DNA from: Alteromonas sp047556435
Lineage (GTDB): Bacteria; Pseudomonadota; Gammaproteobacteria; Enterobacterales; Alteromonadaceae
DNA length: 64,000 nt
Assembly (NCBI RefSeq): GCF_047556435.1
Contig: NZ_CP180210.1
Span: 2,542,001-2,606,000 of the forward strand
Direction of reading: 5' to 3'
Both the position numbers and the translations under genes were made by a program. The notes under the pieces are model-generated. The model ran no database searches. It had not been told where the DNA came from and was given only the letters and a program-made list of their open reading frames with translations. Within the stretch, counting starts at the first letter, position 1; each line of letters begins with the position of its first letter. Shown in pieces: positions 45,682 to 54,963 of this stretch.

Positions 45682-45843
45682 ATATAGCATTCCTAACCTA
45701 CACTGTTTGAGCGTAGCAAATGACTTAATTTTCATCTACTAGCGATGCAAAGAAGTCCCACCGACCACCAGCCGCCCTGAGAATGATCTGACGCAAGTTG
45801 GTCCGGTACGCATTACCTATTGCCATCAAGTGTAGACACATTT

Positions 45844-48800
45844 ATGAATATTGTTGATTCATTATTACGATCTGACTACATGCCCCATGGGCATTGTTAC
45901 TGGTGGAAGCCTGAAATTTTGTGGCTCAATGTCACATCAGACTTTTTAATCGCCTTCGCCTACTTTTCCATTCCTTTTGCTCTCTATTATTTTGTGAAAA
46001 AGCGGACGGATCTGAGGTTTAAGGGGATTTTTCTGCTGTTCTCGGCTTTTATCCTATTGTGCGGCGTGACCCACCTGATAAGTATCGTGGTGATTTGGAA
46101 GGGATACTATGGCGTACATGGACTGGCAAAGCTGGTTACCGCAATTATTTCCTGCATCACCGCTTACAAGGTCTATCAGTCGATTCCAGCAGCATTAACC
46201 CTGCCCAGTGCGGCCCAGGTCCGTGAGGTATATCAGCGCGCCAATGAAGAAAAGCTGGAACGGGCCCGACTACAAAATCAGCGCGAGCAAGAGCAAATTC
46301 TTCGGGAGTCCACTGACAGTGCCCATGTCGGTATTCTCGTTGTTAACGCAAGCGGACATATTACCGTCGCCAATCGGGCTATTTGTCAGATTTTTGAGTA
46401 CGAACACCAAGAGCTTGAAGGCAAGCACATCAACATCTTGGTCGACGAGGGTTTTGCCCAGGCTCATGAAAAACTGGTACAGCAGTTTATTGCGTCTACT
46501 GATAACAACAAAGACATGGCGTCTGACCGTATTGTCTATGGTGTGGCCAAGTCCGGCAGGCGCATTCCGATTGAGGTGAGGCTTAACCATCAGACCTATC
46601 AACAACAGCCCGTCGTGTTTGTCTCGCTACAGGATATCTCTGCCAGAATTCGCTCCGAACAAGCTCGTGAACAAAGCGAGACCATGACCCGCAGCATCAT
46701 CCACTCACTGCCTATTGGGCTACATATTTTTGAGTTAAAGGATAAGGAACTGCGATTCGTCAGTGCGAATCCCCGTGCCCAACAGATTTTAAAATCGCCC
46801 CAACACTCTACCATCCTGCAACGCCATACGATTGAAAATGTCTTTCCTGCGCTCAAATCCGATACGACAACGGCGCGATTTATCAGAGTAGCGACTCACG
46901 GTGAAAGTATCCTTCACGAGGATATTTATTTTGACAATGGGGCGGTATCCGGGGTCTTTCAGGTAAGTGCGTTCCAAAGCTCTCCTGGCAAGGTTATTGT
47001 GCTATTTGATGATGTGACAGAGCAGCGCCGCGCTGAGCAAGCATTACGCAAACAAGACACCTTCATCCACCGGGCGATAAACGCCTCTATCGCTGCCGTA
47101 TATGTGTTCGATACTGGGCTACGCACAAATCGCTATATTAATGAACGTTATACCACCATCACCGGTTACACCCTGCCGGCATTAAAAGCTCAGTCAAAGG
47201 GCTCACTCATCACCTTAATTCATCCGGAGGACAGATTTAAGGTTCTGGCCCATGTCAAACAACTATTGACGGACAACACCGACGGTGCCATTCACACTAT
47301 CGAATACCGGATGCGCCATGCCGAAGGCCACTGGATTTGGCTGATGGCACAGAATATTGCTTTTGAACGCGATCTGAATGGCAACATCACCCAGTTTATG
47401 GGCAGCTTCCTGGATATTTCACCACTGAAGAAAATGCAGAATAATCTGCTGGAGATGAAAGACAAGGCAGAGAATGCAAATCAGGCCAAAGGTGAGTTCC
47501 TCGCCAACATGAGTCATGAAATTCGAACGCCAATGAATGCGATAACGGTATTAACAGACATGATTCTGGAAATGGAGTTGGGAATTAAGCAACGCGAGTA
47601 CCTGGAAAAAATCGCTATGTCATCCAAGTCCCTCTTACAAATACTTAACGACATTTTAGACTACTCCAAGCTGGAAGCCGGTAAACTCGACGTTGTTAAC
47701 GACACGTTCGATTTATTTAAAACCGTTTCCGGAGGCATGAAGCTGTTTGCTATTAATGCCGTGCAAAAGGGACTGGAGCTGCATACGGATATTTCATCAA
47801 ACACTCCCAGGTTCGTCGTAGGCGATTCAGTCAGGATTAGCCAAATTCTTAATAATTTAATCGGTAACGCGATAAAATTTACCGAGTCTGGCTCGGTGGT
47901 TGTCAGTGTTGATGCAGAAGCAGGCCGGCGCCCTCACTCTCACCTAATCAAAATCGCGGTAAAAGATACCGGCATTGGTATTGCCAGTGACAAACTGGGA
48001 ACCCTGTTTGAATCCTTCACACAGGCCGACAGTGCAATCGACCGTCGCTACGGTGGTACCGGTTTAGGTTTATCCATTTGCAAAAGTCTTACTGAATTAC
48101 TGGGGGGGAACCTCAGTGTGACCAGCCAGCCGGGTAAAGGCAGTACGTTTACACTTTCACTGACACTCCATGAGGATGCTTCAGTTTGCCATGAGATGCC
48201 AGATCTTCCCAGATCGCTCAATGTGGTTCTGGTAGGTGACACCAGCCAAAGTGCATCGATTATGCAAAAATATCTATCCGATCATCTGTCCGGTGGATTT
48301 ACACTGTTCAGCCATGATCAGTTTTCACTAACCACCCTGAATGACTGCGATATCTTGATCATTGACATCACTCAGCTTGCAGGTGCCTCACTGCGAGATA
48401 TGATGCTGCAACTGGTGAGTGCAGAACTGTCTGAAAAAGTAAGCAAAGGAACGCTTTTCATCTGCAATGAAAGTGCCCGACAAAGTGCAGACGCGTCGGT
48501 CATTATCAGTACGCCCAGTTTCAGGCTGGCCACGCCGTTTTCACCCGCAGATATTGATGAAATGCTTATCGCTATCGCGTCAGAAACATCACAATCCGTA
48601 GCGAAAAAGCTCTATATACCGCAATTTCAGGATTGTCAGGTGCTGCTGGTTGAAGATAATCCGACCAATCAATACGTTGCCGAAGAATTACTCAGAAGTA
48701 CGGGTCTGAAACTGACTGTCGCCGCAGACGGCGAAGCCGCCCTGGCGCTGTTTACGGAAAAAACCTACGACCTGGTGTTAATGGATTTACAGATGCCTAA

Positions 48801-49626
48801 ACTGGACGGTTTCGCAACGACTATTCGTCTGCGCAACCTACCAGGGGGCAGCGAGATCCCCATATATGCCATGTCTGCAGCAGCCATGGATGGCGATATT
48901 CGCAAAGTTGCTGAAACCGGAATGAAAGGACATATTGCTAAACCAATTGATAGACAGAAATTGTATAACATTCTAGAAACGGAACTTGCCCACAAGCTTA
49001 TCAAACGGGATTTTGCCCTCTCTGAATTAGAAACGCCGCCTGTTTCAGCAATCGACATTCAGCGTGCTTTGCCGGCGTTAAATGCAACTGACGCCATCAA
49101 CAGACTGGGAGGAAACACCGGAAGTTATCTGCGCTTACTGCATAGCGTGGCGAGTGAATATGCTGAGGTAAAAGACAACGCAGGGGCTTTCCCGGCGTCA
49201 GATACGCCAGTAGCAAGAGCGATACATACCCTGAAAGGCCTGGCTGCATCAATCGGTGCAAACAGATTGTCTGCATTGTGCAAAGAGTATGAAGCCAGTG
49301 AGTCGCCAACAGACAAACAGCTTGGTTTAAACAGAATCCGCCAGCAATTAGCTGACGTCGTCAGTGCTATCTTCACCGCTATGCCTTCTCTTCACGCGCC
49401 TCAGTTACAGGATGCGTTGGCACATGCCACCGATCTTGATGTACTGAAAACCCAGCTGGAAAAACGTGCATATATTTCGCAAGAGAACCTTCTGACATAT
49501 GAGGCTGCATTAACCGAAAAGTTTGGACGTGAGCGCGCCCAGCGTATCAGTGACAGTATTCATGCGCTGAGGTATGAAGAGGCAGTAGCGCTGTTAGCAG
49601 CGTCAGACGCAAATACGCGGCAATAA
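45844..49626 (+). CDS. Hybrid histidine kinase with ethylene-receptor (ETR1)-like copper/ethylene-binding membrane domain
   Basis: About 1260 residues. Residues 1-115 form three membrane helices resembling plant ETR1: SDFLIAFAYFSIP and FILLCGVTHL. The seven residues critical in ETR1 are all present at the same spacing: D33, Y40, I43, P44, I70, C73, H77 (ETR1 number plus 8); Cys and His coordinate Cu(I). PAS domains follow (about 145-270, a second at 285-390, a third with PAC at 405-530). Then come HisKA (H558 in SHEIRTPMN), HATPase, a degenerate receiver-like stretch (about 795-915), an intact receiver (D981) and an HPt domain (H1128 in AIHTLKG). The start is ATG 45844 or TTG 45820; neither has a good ribosome-binding site. 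Ethylene binding is inferred. Confidence 0.92.
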   Translation: MNIVDSLLRSDYMPHGHCYWWKPEILWLNVTSDFLIAFAYFSIPFALYYFVKKRTDLRFKGIFLLFSAFILLCGVTHLISIVVIWKGYYGVHGLAKLVTAIISCITAYKVYQSIPAALTLPSAAQVREVYQRANEEKLERARLQNQREQEQILRESTDSAHVGILVVNASGHITVANRAICQIFEYEHQELEGKHINILVDEGFAQAHEKLVQQFIASTDNNKDMASDRIVYGVAKSGRRIPIEVRLNHQTYQQQPVVFVSLQDISARIRSEQAREQSETMTRSIIHSLPIGLHIFELKDKELRFVSANPRAQQILKSPQHSTILQRHTIENVFPALKSDTTTARFIRVATHGESILHEDIYFDNGAVSGVFQVSAFQSSPGKVIVLFDDVTEQRRAEQALRKQDTFIHRAINASIAAVYVFDTGLRTNRYINERYTTITGYTLPALKAQSKGSLITLIHPEDRFKVLAHVKQLLTDNTDGAIHTIEYRMRHAEGHWIWLMAQNIAFERDLNGNITQFMGSFLDISPLKKMQNNLLEMKDKAENANQAKGEFLANMSHEIRTPMNAITVLTDMILEMELGIKQREYLEKIAMSSKSLLQILNDILDYSKLEAGKLDVVNDTFDLFKTVSGGMKLFAINAVQKGLELHTDISSNTPRFVVGDSVRISQILNNLIGNAIKFTESGSVVVSVDAEAGRRPHSHLIKIAVKDTGIGIASDKLGTLFESFTQADSAIDRRYGGTGLGLSICKSLTELLGGNLSVTSQPGKGSTFTLSLTLHEDASVCHEMPDLPRSLNVVLVGDTSQSASIMQKYLSDHLSGGFTLFSHDQFSLTTLNDCDILIIDITQLAGASLRDMMLQLVSAELSEKVSKGTLFICNESARQSADASVIISTPSFRLATPFSPADIDEMLIAIASETSQSVAKKLYIPQFQDCQVLLVEDNPTNQYVAEELLRSTGLKLTVAADGEAALALFTEKTYDLVLMDLQMPKLDGFATTIRLRNLPGGSEIPIYAMSAAAMDGDIRKVAETGMKGHIAKPIDRQKLYNILETELAHKLIKRDFALSELETPPVSAIDIQRALPALNATDAINRLGGNTGSYLRLLHSVASEYAEVKDNAGAFPASDTPVARAIHTLKGLAASIGANRLSALCKEYEASESPTDKQLGLNRIRQQLADVVSAIFTAMPSLHAPQLQDALAHATDLDVLKTQLEKRAYISQENLLTYEAALTEKFGRERAQRISDSIHALRYEEAVALLAASDANTRQ

Positions 49627-49813
49627 TAAGCTACCGGGCATGAGGGTCGACGTCCCATCAGCGCGGTAGCACTCAAACCAGGCTACGAAGATGCCAAGAA
49701 AGCGGCGTGTGTAGCCCAGAACGGTTTGTATCGCACATCCATACGGTGAACCACGGCGGCACTTTGGCGGCCGGACAAGCAGCAAGCGGAAGGAATTGCC
49801 AACCGTTATATTG

Positions 49814-50488
49814 TTATCGTGGCGGGTCGACACGTCCGTTAAGCGTATCGTTCACCCGATACCAGCCCGCGACAGAGAAGCGGTGACGCGCAGCGGGCAA
49901 AACCTCGTGAGGAAACTTTTCGCTTAGAAATACAACCAGCGTACGGGTCTCAGGTAACACACTGATCCCTTTGGTATCCTCGTCATTTTGATAAAGCACC
50001 AGCTCGCCGCCGTCTTCTTGTTGCCAATCCTGATTCAAATACGTTATTACACTAAGCACCCGGTTGCTGCGCCCTTTAAATGCATCATAATGACGTTTGT
50101 AAAAATGGCCTGGCGCATAATGTGCAAAATGGCTCTCGAATGAGAACAGCCCCATAAACAAATGGCAATTCAGATAGTGCCGCAGTCCTTCAGTCCAGTT
50201 AAGCCAGGCTTTCCCACCGCCGGTATTGCCATCAATCCAGCAGACCTCGTCATTACGTATGGTGCTGACAGTCTGATGATCGGCTAGTCGTCCTATTCCT
50301 GCTTCAGAATAATCGCGTTTGTTTAACTGCTGCTGACTTAATGACAACAGGGTTGTCAGTGTATCAGGTAGCGCTTTGGGAATAACGCTATAACCTGTGT
50401 CGTAAAGATCGGCAGCAATTTGGGCGAACAATGGGTCGTCAATTAAACCGCCACCGTTTCTGACAGCGGCTGATGAAAGTGCATTCAT
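49814..50488 (-). CDS. 2-oxoglutarate/Fe(II)-dependent oxygenase
   Basis: A 224-residue prolyl-4-hydroxylase-type oxygenase. The iron ligands are H and D in FYKRHYDAFKG and the distal His in EKFPHEVLPA. The 2-oxoglutarate-binding Arg follows in RHRFSVAGWYR. The block RVLSVITYLNQDWQQEDGGELVLY is typical of the SM-20/Tpa1 group. Some relatives hydroxylate proteins of the translation machinery, but the substrate here cannot be stated. The gene stands alone, with its 3' end toward the hybrid kinase. The ATG is at 50488, preceded by GAAAGGATTCC-like sequence in the leader. Confidence 0.85.
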   Translation of the reverse strand: MNALSSAAVRNGGGLIDDPLFAQIAADLYDTGYSVIPKALPDTLTTLLSLSQQQLNKRDYSEAGIGRLADHQTVSTIRNDEVCWIDGNTGGGKAWLNWTEGLRHYLNCHLFMGLFSFESHFAHYAPGHFYKRHYDAFKGRSNRVLSVITYLNQDWQQEDGGELVLYQNDEDTKGISVLPETRTLVVFLSEKFPHEVLPAARHRFSVAGWYRVNDTLNGRVDPPR

Positions 50489-51097
50489 CGTAAGAAAGGA
50501 TTCCTAAAGAACTTAACGCGCGGTTTATACTGCTAATTTTCTTTTTGAGCAAGAAGTATTCAATGTTATTTCGCCCCCGGCTCAATAAATAATAACTGAC
50601 TGGTATGAATCACCTCTCTACCCCGTATCCGGCAAGCGATTTCGATTCGTTATCTGTACTAAGCGTGCATTCAACGTCACTGCATAAATTTCGGTTAGCA
50701 CGTTATTTATCAGGTAATGCCTGAAGCGAATTGTGTCGTTTCCTACAATAGGATTAAGCCAAGCCGCCAGCCCCTTCAAGCGAAGCCGCACAGACAAACT
50801 CAGTATTGAAGAGGTGTATCCTACTCTTTTCTCAAAACATAACCTCATCCTGTATACACTTTCATGCCAGAGGCCCTGAAAACTCAGCGGTAAAAACCTA
50901 TTGCAAATCCCACCGGCCTCTAGTAACCAACACACTTATGAATTATTCTGTGTAAACAATGCATTAAACCCGCAATCCGGTAATTAATTCAGCGTTTTTT
51001 TCGGCGAATCGACCCAACCCCCACTATCCGTGCGTAATGGTACAGTTAGAAGAACCGGCTGGCCGGGTCTGAGTAGCAGGTAATAAGGTAGAAATGA
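50489..51097. other. 609-base region without a convincing gene
   Basis: A minus-strand frame of 105 codons (50618-50935) has no recognisable protein features and no ribosome-binding site. Matching 8-base arms AGAGGCC / GGCCTCT near 50868 and 50914 are too far apart to judge. The segment must contain the promoters of the divergent oxygenase and GNAT/nitrilase genes; the remainder may be an unrecognised RNA or a decayed gene. Confidence 0.45.
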
Positions 51098-52648
51098 ATG
51101 AGTCAAGATCAAACCGTCGTAGAAGATACTGAACACCATCTGGAGTTACGAAACCTCCGACTAGACGATTACGAAGATGTTAAGGAACTGATGGACGCGG
51201 TATACGCGAACGTTGGTGGTGCATGGCCGTACAAAAACTTCAAAGCTCAGGTGAGTACATTTTCTGATGGCCAGATTTGTATAGAAGATAAGGGCAAAGT
51301 GGTCGCGTTCGCCATTGCGGTCATAGTGGATTACGAACAATTTGGCGATAAACACAGTTATGACGAAATAACCGGTGATGCCTATCTCACTACGCATGAT
51401 CCAAATGGCGATGTCCTTTACGGCGTTGAGGTGATTGTCAGCCCCGATTATCGGGGACTCAGACTGGGAAGAAGATTGTACGAGGCTCGCAAAGAACTGT
51501 GCCGGAATCTGAATCTGAAGTCGATTATGGCAGGCGGACGTATCCCTAATTACACCAACTACGCCAGTGAATTGTCGCCCTACGAGTATATAGAGCAGGT
51601 TAAATCCAAGGATATTTACGATCCGATCCTGACCTTTCAGCTTTCCAATGGGTTTGAAGTCAAACAGGTCTTGCAGGCATACCTCCCGGAAGACGAGGCG
51701 TCGATGGGCTATGCCACATTATTACAGTGGCATAATATCTACTACGAGCCGGGCAGCCCGAAACTGATTGGCGGCACCAAAACCAATGTTCGGATCGGGT
51801 GTATTCAGTGGCAGATGCGCTACTTCAATAATGTCGAAGAGTTACTGCAGCAGGTCGAATACTTTGTGGACGCGCTCTCAGATTACAACTGCGATGTGGC
51901 ATTGTTTCCGGAGTTTTTTAATGCGCCACTGATGGGCCTTAGCCCCACGGAAAGCTCTATTGACGCAATCTGGCATCTGGCAACCTACACAGATGAAATT
52001 CTGTCTGCGATGTCGCACCTGGCGGTTTCGTATAACATCAACATTATTGCCGGCTCCATGCCCGTCGTCGAAGACGATGAGCTGTACAATGTAAGCTATG
52101 TGTGCAAACGGGACGGGACCATAGAAAGTCAGTATAAACTGCACCCAACTCCTCATGAGAAGAAAGACTGGATCATGAAGGGCGGCAACAGTCTGAAAGT
52201 GTTCGACACAGACTTTGGTAAAATTGGTGTATTAATTTGTTATGACGTGGAATTCCCGGAACTGGCACGCGTGTTAAGCGATCAGGAGATGCAAATTCTG
52301 ATGGTACCGTTTTGGACCGATACCAAAAACGGTTACCTGCGCGTACGACGTTGTGCGCAGGCCCGCGCGATTGAGAACGAATGCTATGTTGCGATTGCCG
52401 GTAGCGTAGGTAACTTACCGAAAGTTGACAATGTTGATATTCAATATGGTCAGACCGCGGTGTTTTCGCCTTCTGACTTTTCCTTCCCGCACGATGCCAT
52501 AGTGTCAGAAACCACGCCAAATACGGAAATGACATTAATCGTTGACCTGGATCTGGATAAGCTGACCAAGCTACAAAACGAAGGTTCAGTCAGAAACTAT
52601 CTGGATCGCCGTCGGGATTTGTATCGGGTTGAATGGATTGGTGACTAA
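51098..52648 (+). CDS. Fused GNAT acetyltransferase / carbon-nitrogen hydrolase (nitrilase superfamily)
   Basis: A 516-residue fusion. Residues about 15-215 form a GNAT domain with the acetyl-CoA loop DYRGLRLGRRLYEARKELC. Residues about 225-510 form a nitrilase-superfamily amidase with the catalytic triad E272 (LFPEFFN), K347 (SQYKLHPTP) and C381 (GVLICYDVEFPE). A last RRCAQARAIENECYVA block is typical. Such fusions are known in Bacillus (YhcX-like) and Proteobacteria, but the natural substrate is unknown; pairing suggests acyl transfer with amide hydrolysis on related compounds. The ATG at 51098 follows AAGGTAG. A thioredoxin-like gene starts 12 bases after the stop. Confidence 0.9.
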   Translation: MSQDQTVVEDTEHHLELRNLRLDDYEDVKELMDAVYANVGGAWPYKNFKAQVSTFSDGQICIEDKGKVVAFAIAVIVDYEQFGDKHSYDEITGDAYLTTHDPNGDVLYGVEVIVSPDYRGLRLGRRLYEARKELCRNLNLKSIMAGGRIPNYTNYASELSPYEYIEQVKSKDIYDPILTFQLSNGFEVKQVLQAYLPEDEASMGYATLLQWHNIYYEPGSPKLIGGTKTNVRIGCIQWQMRYFNNVEELLQQVEYFVDALSDYNCDVALFPEFFNAPLMGLSPTESSIDAIWHLATYTDEILSAMSHLAVSYNINIIAGSMPVVEDDELYNVSYVCKRDGTIESQYKLHPTPHEKKDWIMKGGNSLKVFDTDFGKIGVLICYDVEFPELARVLSDQEMQILMVPFWTDTKNGYLRVRRCAQARAIENECYVAIAGSVGNLPKVDNVDIQYGQTAVFSPSDFSFPHDAIVSETTPNTEMTLIVDLDLDKLTKLQNEGSVRNYLDRRRDLYRVEWIGD

Positions 52649-52660
52649 GAGAGTCAAAAG

Positions 52661-53404
52661 ATGAAAGCAGTAATTCAGGGATGTGGGCTGCTTCTCTTTG
52701 CCCTGCTGGCAGTCACGCCAGCAGCGGCTGAAGAGCCCTATTTCACAGTATCAAATAATCGTCTGGCTTACGTGCAAAATGCCCAGAAAGAAGCCGTCGT
52801 CAGAGACAAACTACTATTGCTGGTTGTCGGTGCCAACTGGTGTCACGATTCACGAGCACTGGGTAAGTATTTGCAGGATGATGCACTTCAACCGGTGTTG
52901 TCGGATTATGTGTTGGCAAAAGTGGATGCGGCATGGCTGGACAACCTTACCCCGGTTCTGGCGCCCTATGGTCACCCTGCTTACTTCGGCACGCCGTCGG
53001 TCATGGTCATCGCGCCCAACTCTAAGCAATTGCTTAACCGTGATAGCATGCAGCGCTGGCAATCTGCTCATAATGAAAGCCCTGAGGCGCTTGCCAGTTA
53101 TCTTACCGGCTTTTCGCAAGGCAGGTCTGATGGCATCGACAAAAATGTACAGAACACACCATTACCATTGGCAGCTTTTGAAGCTGAACAGGCAGCGCGT
53201 CTTTATGCTGCTTATGCGGTTTTGGGAGAGTTGCTGGCGCAGGAAAAGTCTGGCGATAGTAATGTGTCAACAACGTTAAATGCTTACTGGCGCGAGGTGT
53301 CGGAGTACCGTCACCAATTACAAAGTGACTTAAGTGAACTTCACCGCAGGCAGTCCGAGCTGGAACCGGATTTTCCTGAGTATCCCCCGCTCTCTTTTAT
53401 GTAA
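52661..53404 (+). CDS. Exported thioredoxin-like protein with a single active-site Cys
   Basis: A 247-residue protein. A signal peptide (CGLLLFALLAVTPAAAEE) is followed by a thioredoxin-like domain. The region where CxxC would lie reads GANWCHDSRALGKYL: one Cys, with Arg in place of the second Cys. The segment YFGTPSVMVIAP would be the cis-Pro loop. The C-terminal third is helical and charged. With one Cys it may act in glutathionylation-type or thiol-binding chemistry, or be non-redox. It lies 12 bases after the GNAT/nitrilase gene and is probably co-transcribed. Family recognition is moderate. Confidence 0.72.
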   Translation: MKAVIQGCGLLLFALLAVTPAAAEEPYFTVSNNRLAYVQNAQKEAVVRDKLLLLVVGANWCHDSRALGKYLQDDALQPVLSDYVLAKVDAAWLDNLTPVLAPYGHPAYFGTPSVMVIAPNSKQLLNRDSMQRWQSAHNESPEALASYLTGFSQGRSDGIDKNVQNTPLPLAAFEAEQAARLYAAYAVLGELLAQEKSGDSNVSTTLNAYWREVSEYRHQLQSDLSELHRRQSELEPDFPEYPPLSFM

Positions 53405-53503
53405 AGCGATTTCAGATTGGTATTGCAGGGTAATTAACGATAACATCGCTGACAGTGATGTATTTTCGTCTCGTAAACGAATTTTAGGAAAAACAGAGAG
53501 ACT

Positions 53504-54307
53504 ATGGCAAACGATTCAAAAAATGATGACTTTCCGACCATCCGCTTAGATGAAGAAGACCGTCGGGCATACCAGAAGAAAAAGCAACCCGCTCCTGGCA
53601 ATGGCGCGAAAACGCCGCCACCCAGTAGCTCTACAGATCCGAAAACCACAGCCACGAAGAGTGGCGGCAACGGTCTTTGGCTATCACTGGTAGCGCTTAT
53701 CGCACTTGCTGGCCTTGGCGGATGCTATTATCTGTATACCTTGTTACAACAACAGCAGGCAGTGGCTGAGCAGGCTGAAACCCGCATTGCACAGCTGGAG
53801 AGGAAACTGTCTGCCACTGGCGAAGAAATTGGTGAGTCAACTGTAGCGTTGCAGGTAAAAGTGACCGAGCTCAGCAACAAAACGAATGAGCTATGGGAAC
53901 AGATGGACAAACTATGGGCCTCGGCCTGGCGCAGGAACCAGAAAGAAATTGAAGATCTGGGCGAGCGCGTAACTACTGTCCAGTCTGGGCTGGAAAAGAA
54001 CATCCAGAACGTGTCGGCTAACGTCAAAACAGCGTCAGGCGATATCGCCAATGTCCGCAATCAACTGGCTAACCTTGCAGACGAAATATTGGCGTTGAAT
54101 GTCCAGCTTGAACAAGCTGCCGGCGAGAAACAGCAAACCACGCAAGCTGTGAAATCGCTGTCGAGTAAACTGACCGAACTTGAACAGCGCAACAGCGCCT
54201 TATCTGGCCGTCTGACAACAATGGAGAATGAGTTGCGAAATATCGCCACTAAGGTGATCAGCAGCTCAAACTCTGGTTCGGGAACACCGTCTACACCTAC
54301 GCCGTAA
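53504..54307 (+). CDS. Hypothetical single-pass membrane protein with long coiled coil
   Basis: A 267-residue protein. The N-terminal cytosolic part (1-55) is charged and Pro/Ser/Thr-rich (PPPSSSTDPKTTATKSGG). A transmembrane helix follows (GLWLSLVALIALAGLGGCYYLY, about 57-80), then about 170 residues of heptad-like coiled coil (AETRIAQLERKLSATGEEI and AVKSLSSKLTELEQRNSALSGRL). The tail SGSGTPSTPTP is unstructured. No catalytic motif. It resembles unnamed envelope proteins of Alteromonadales. It follows the thioredoxin-like gene by 99 bases and ends before a terminator. Function unknown. Confidence 0.72.
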   Translation: MANDSKNDDFPTIRLDEEDRRAYQKKKQPAPGNGAKTPPPSSSTDPKTTATKSGGNGLWLSLVALIALAGLGGCYYLYTLLQQQQAVAEQAETRIAQLERKLSATGEEIGESTVALQVKVTELSNKTNELWEQMDKLWASAWRRNQKEIEDLGERVTTVQSGLEKNIQNVSANVKTASGDIANVRNQLANLADEILALNVQLEQAAGEKQQTTQAVKSLSSKLTELEQRNSALSGRLTTMENELRNIATKVISSSNSGSGTPSTPTP

Positions 54308-54338
54308 CGGTCGATGTAACAGTCAGATTTTTGCTAAT

Positions 54339-54361
54339 GGCTCACTTCGGTGAGCCTTTTT
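54339..54361 (+). terminator. Rho-independent terminator after the coiled-coil gene
   Basis: The stem GGCTCAC / GTGAGCC with a stable TTCG loop is followed by TTTTT, 31 bases after the stop codon. Confidence 0.88.
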
Positions 54362-54406
54362 GTTATGGGGGAGCAATCGATTTACCGCGGATACCCAGAA
54401 CGAATA

Positions 54407-54868
54407 CTACAACCGCGTGTCCTTAGATGACTCCATGACGACATGGGTACTGATGGTATTAACCTGTGGAATAGAACCTATTACGTCGGTATGAAAAACT
54501 TTAAATGCCTCGATATCTGTCGTTTCTACCCGCAGCAGGTATTCAAAGTTTCCTGTTACGTTATGACACTCTTTGACCTCTGGAGCACCACTTACGGCCG
54601 CCTCAAAGGCGAGTTGGGAGGTTTTGGAATGAGATTGCAACCCAACCGATACATAAGCAATAAATCGTTCGCCCAGTAACTTATTATTCACTTTTGCCCG
54701 ATAGCCGGTAATGATCCCTTTCGCTTCCAGCTCCTGCACCCTGCGTAAACAGGCTGACGGAGATAACCCAACCCGATCTGCCAACTCTGCGTTAGAGATG
54801 CGCCCATCGCCCAGCAATTCACGCAATATTCTTTTGTTTATATCATCCATTTTTAATTTTTCTTGCAT
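54407..54868 (-). CDS. Lrp/AsnC family transcriptional regulator
   Basis: About 153 residues. The N-terminal winged helix reads DINKRILRELLGDGRISNAELADRVGLSPSACLRRVQELEAKGII (recognition helix SPSACLRRV). The C-terminal RAM domain contains AFEAAVSGAPEVKECHNVTGNFEYLLRVETTDIEAFKVFH, where the CHNVTGNFEYLL loop binds amino-acid effectors. ATG at 54868 is chosen over a TTG at 54886 because it gives the usual length. It is divergent from a LysE-type exporter 95 bases away, the usual arrangement in which the regulator senses the exported amino acid and controls the exporter. Confidence 0.92.
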   Translation of the reverse strand: MQEKLKMDDINKRILRELLGDGRISNAELADRVGLSPSACLRRVQELEAKGIITGYRAKVNNKLLGERFIAYVSVGLQSHSKTSQLAFEAAVSGAPEVKECHNVTGNFEYLLRVETTDIEAFKVFHTDVIGSIPQVNTISTHVVMESSKDTRL

Positions 54869-54963
54869 AAATGACCTATTAACCAATCCAAAACGCCAGG
54901 CATTATTTGCTTCATAGTCGTAAAATTGCGTTTTAAATAATGCAAAGTCAAGAGCACTATTTC

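Noticed and set aside
50618..50935. 105-codon minus-strand frame in the long gap
   Set aside because: No ribosome-binding site, no family resemblance and unusual composition; kept only as an unexplained region.
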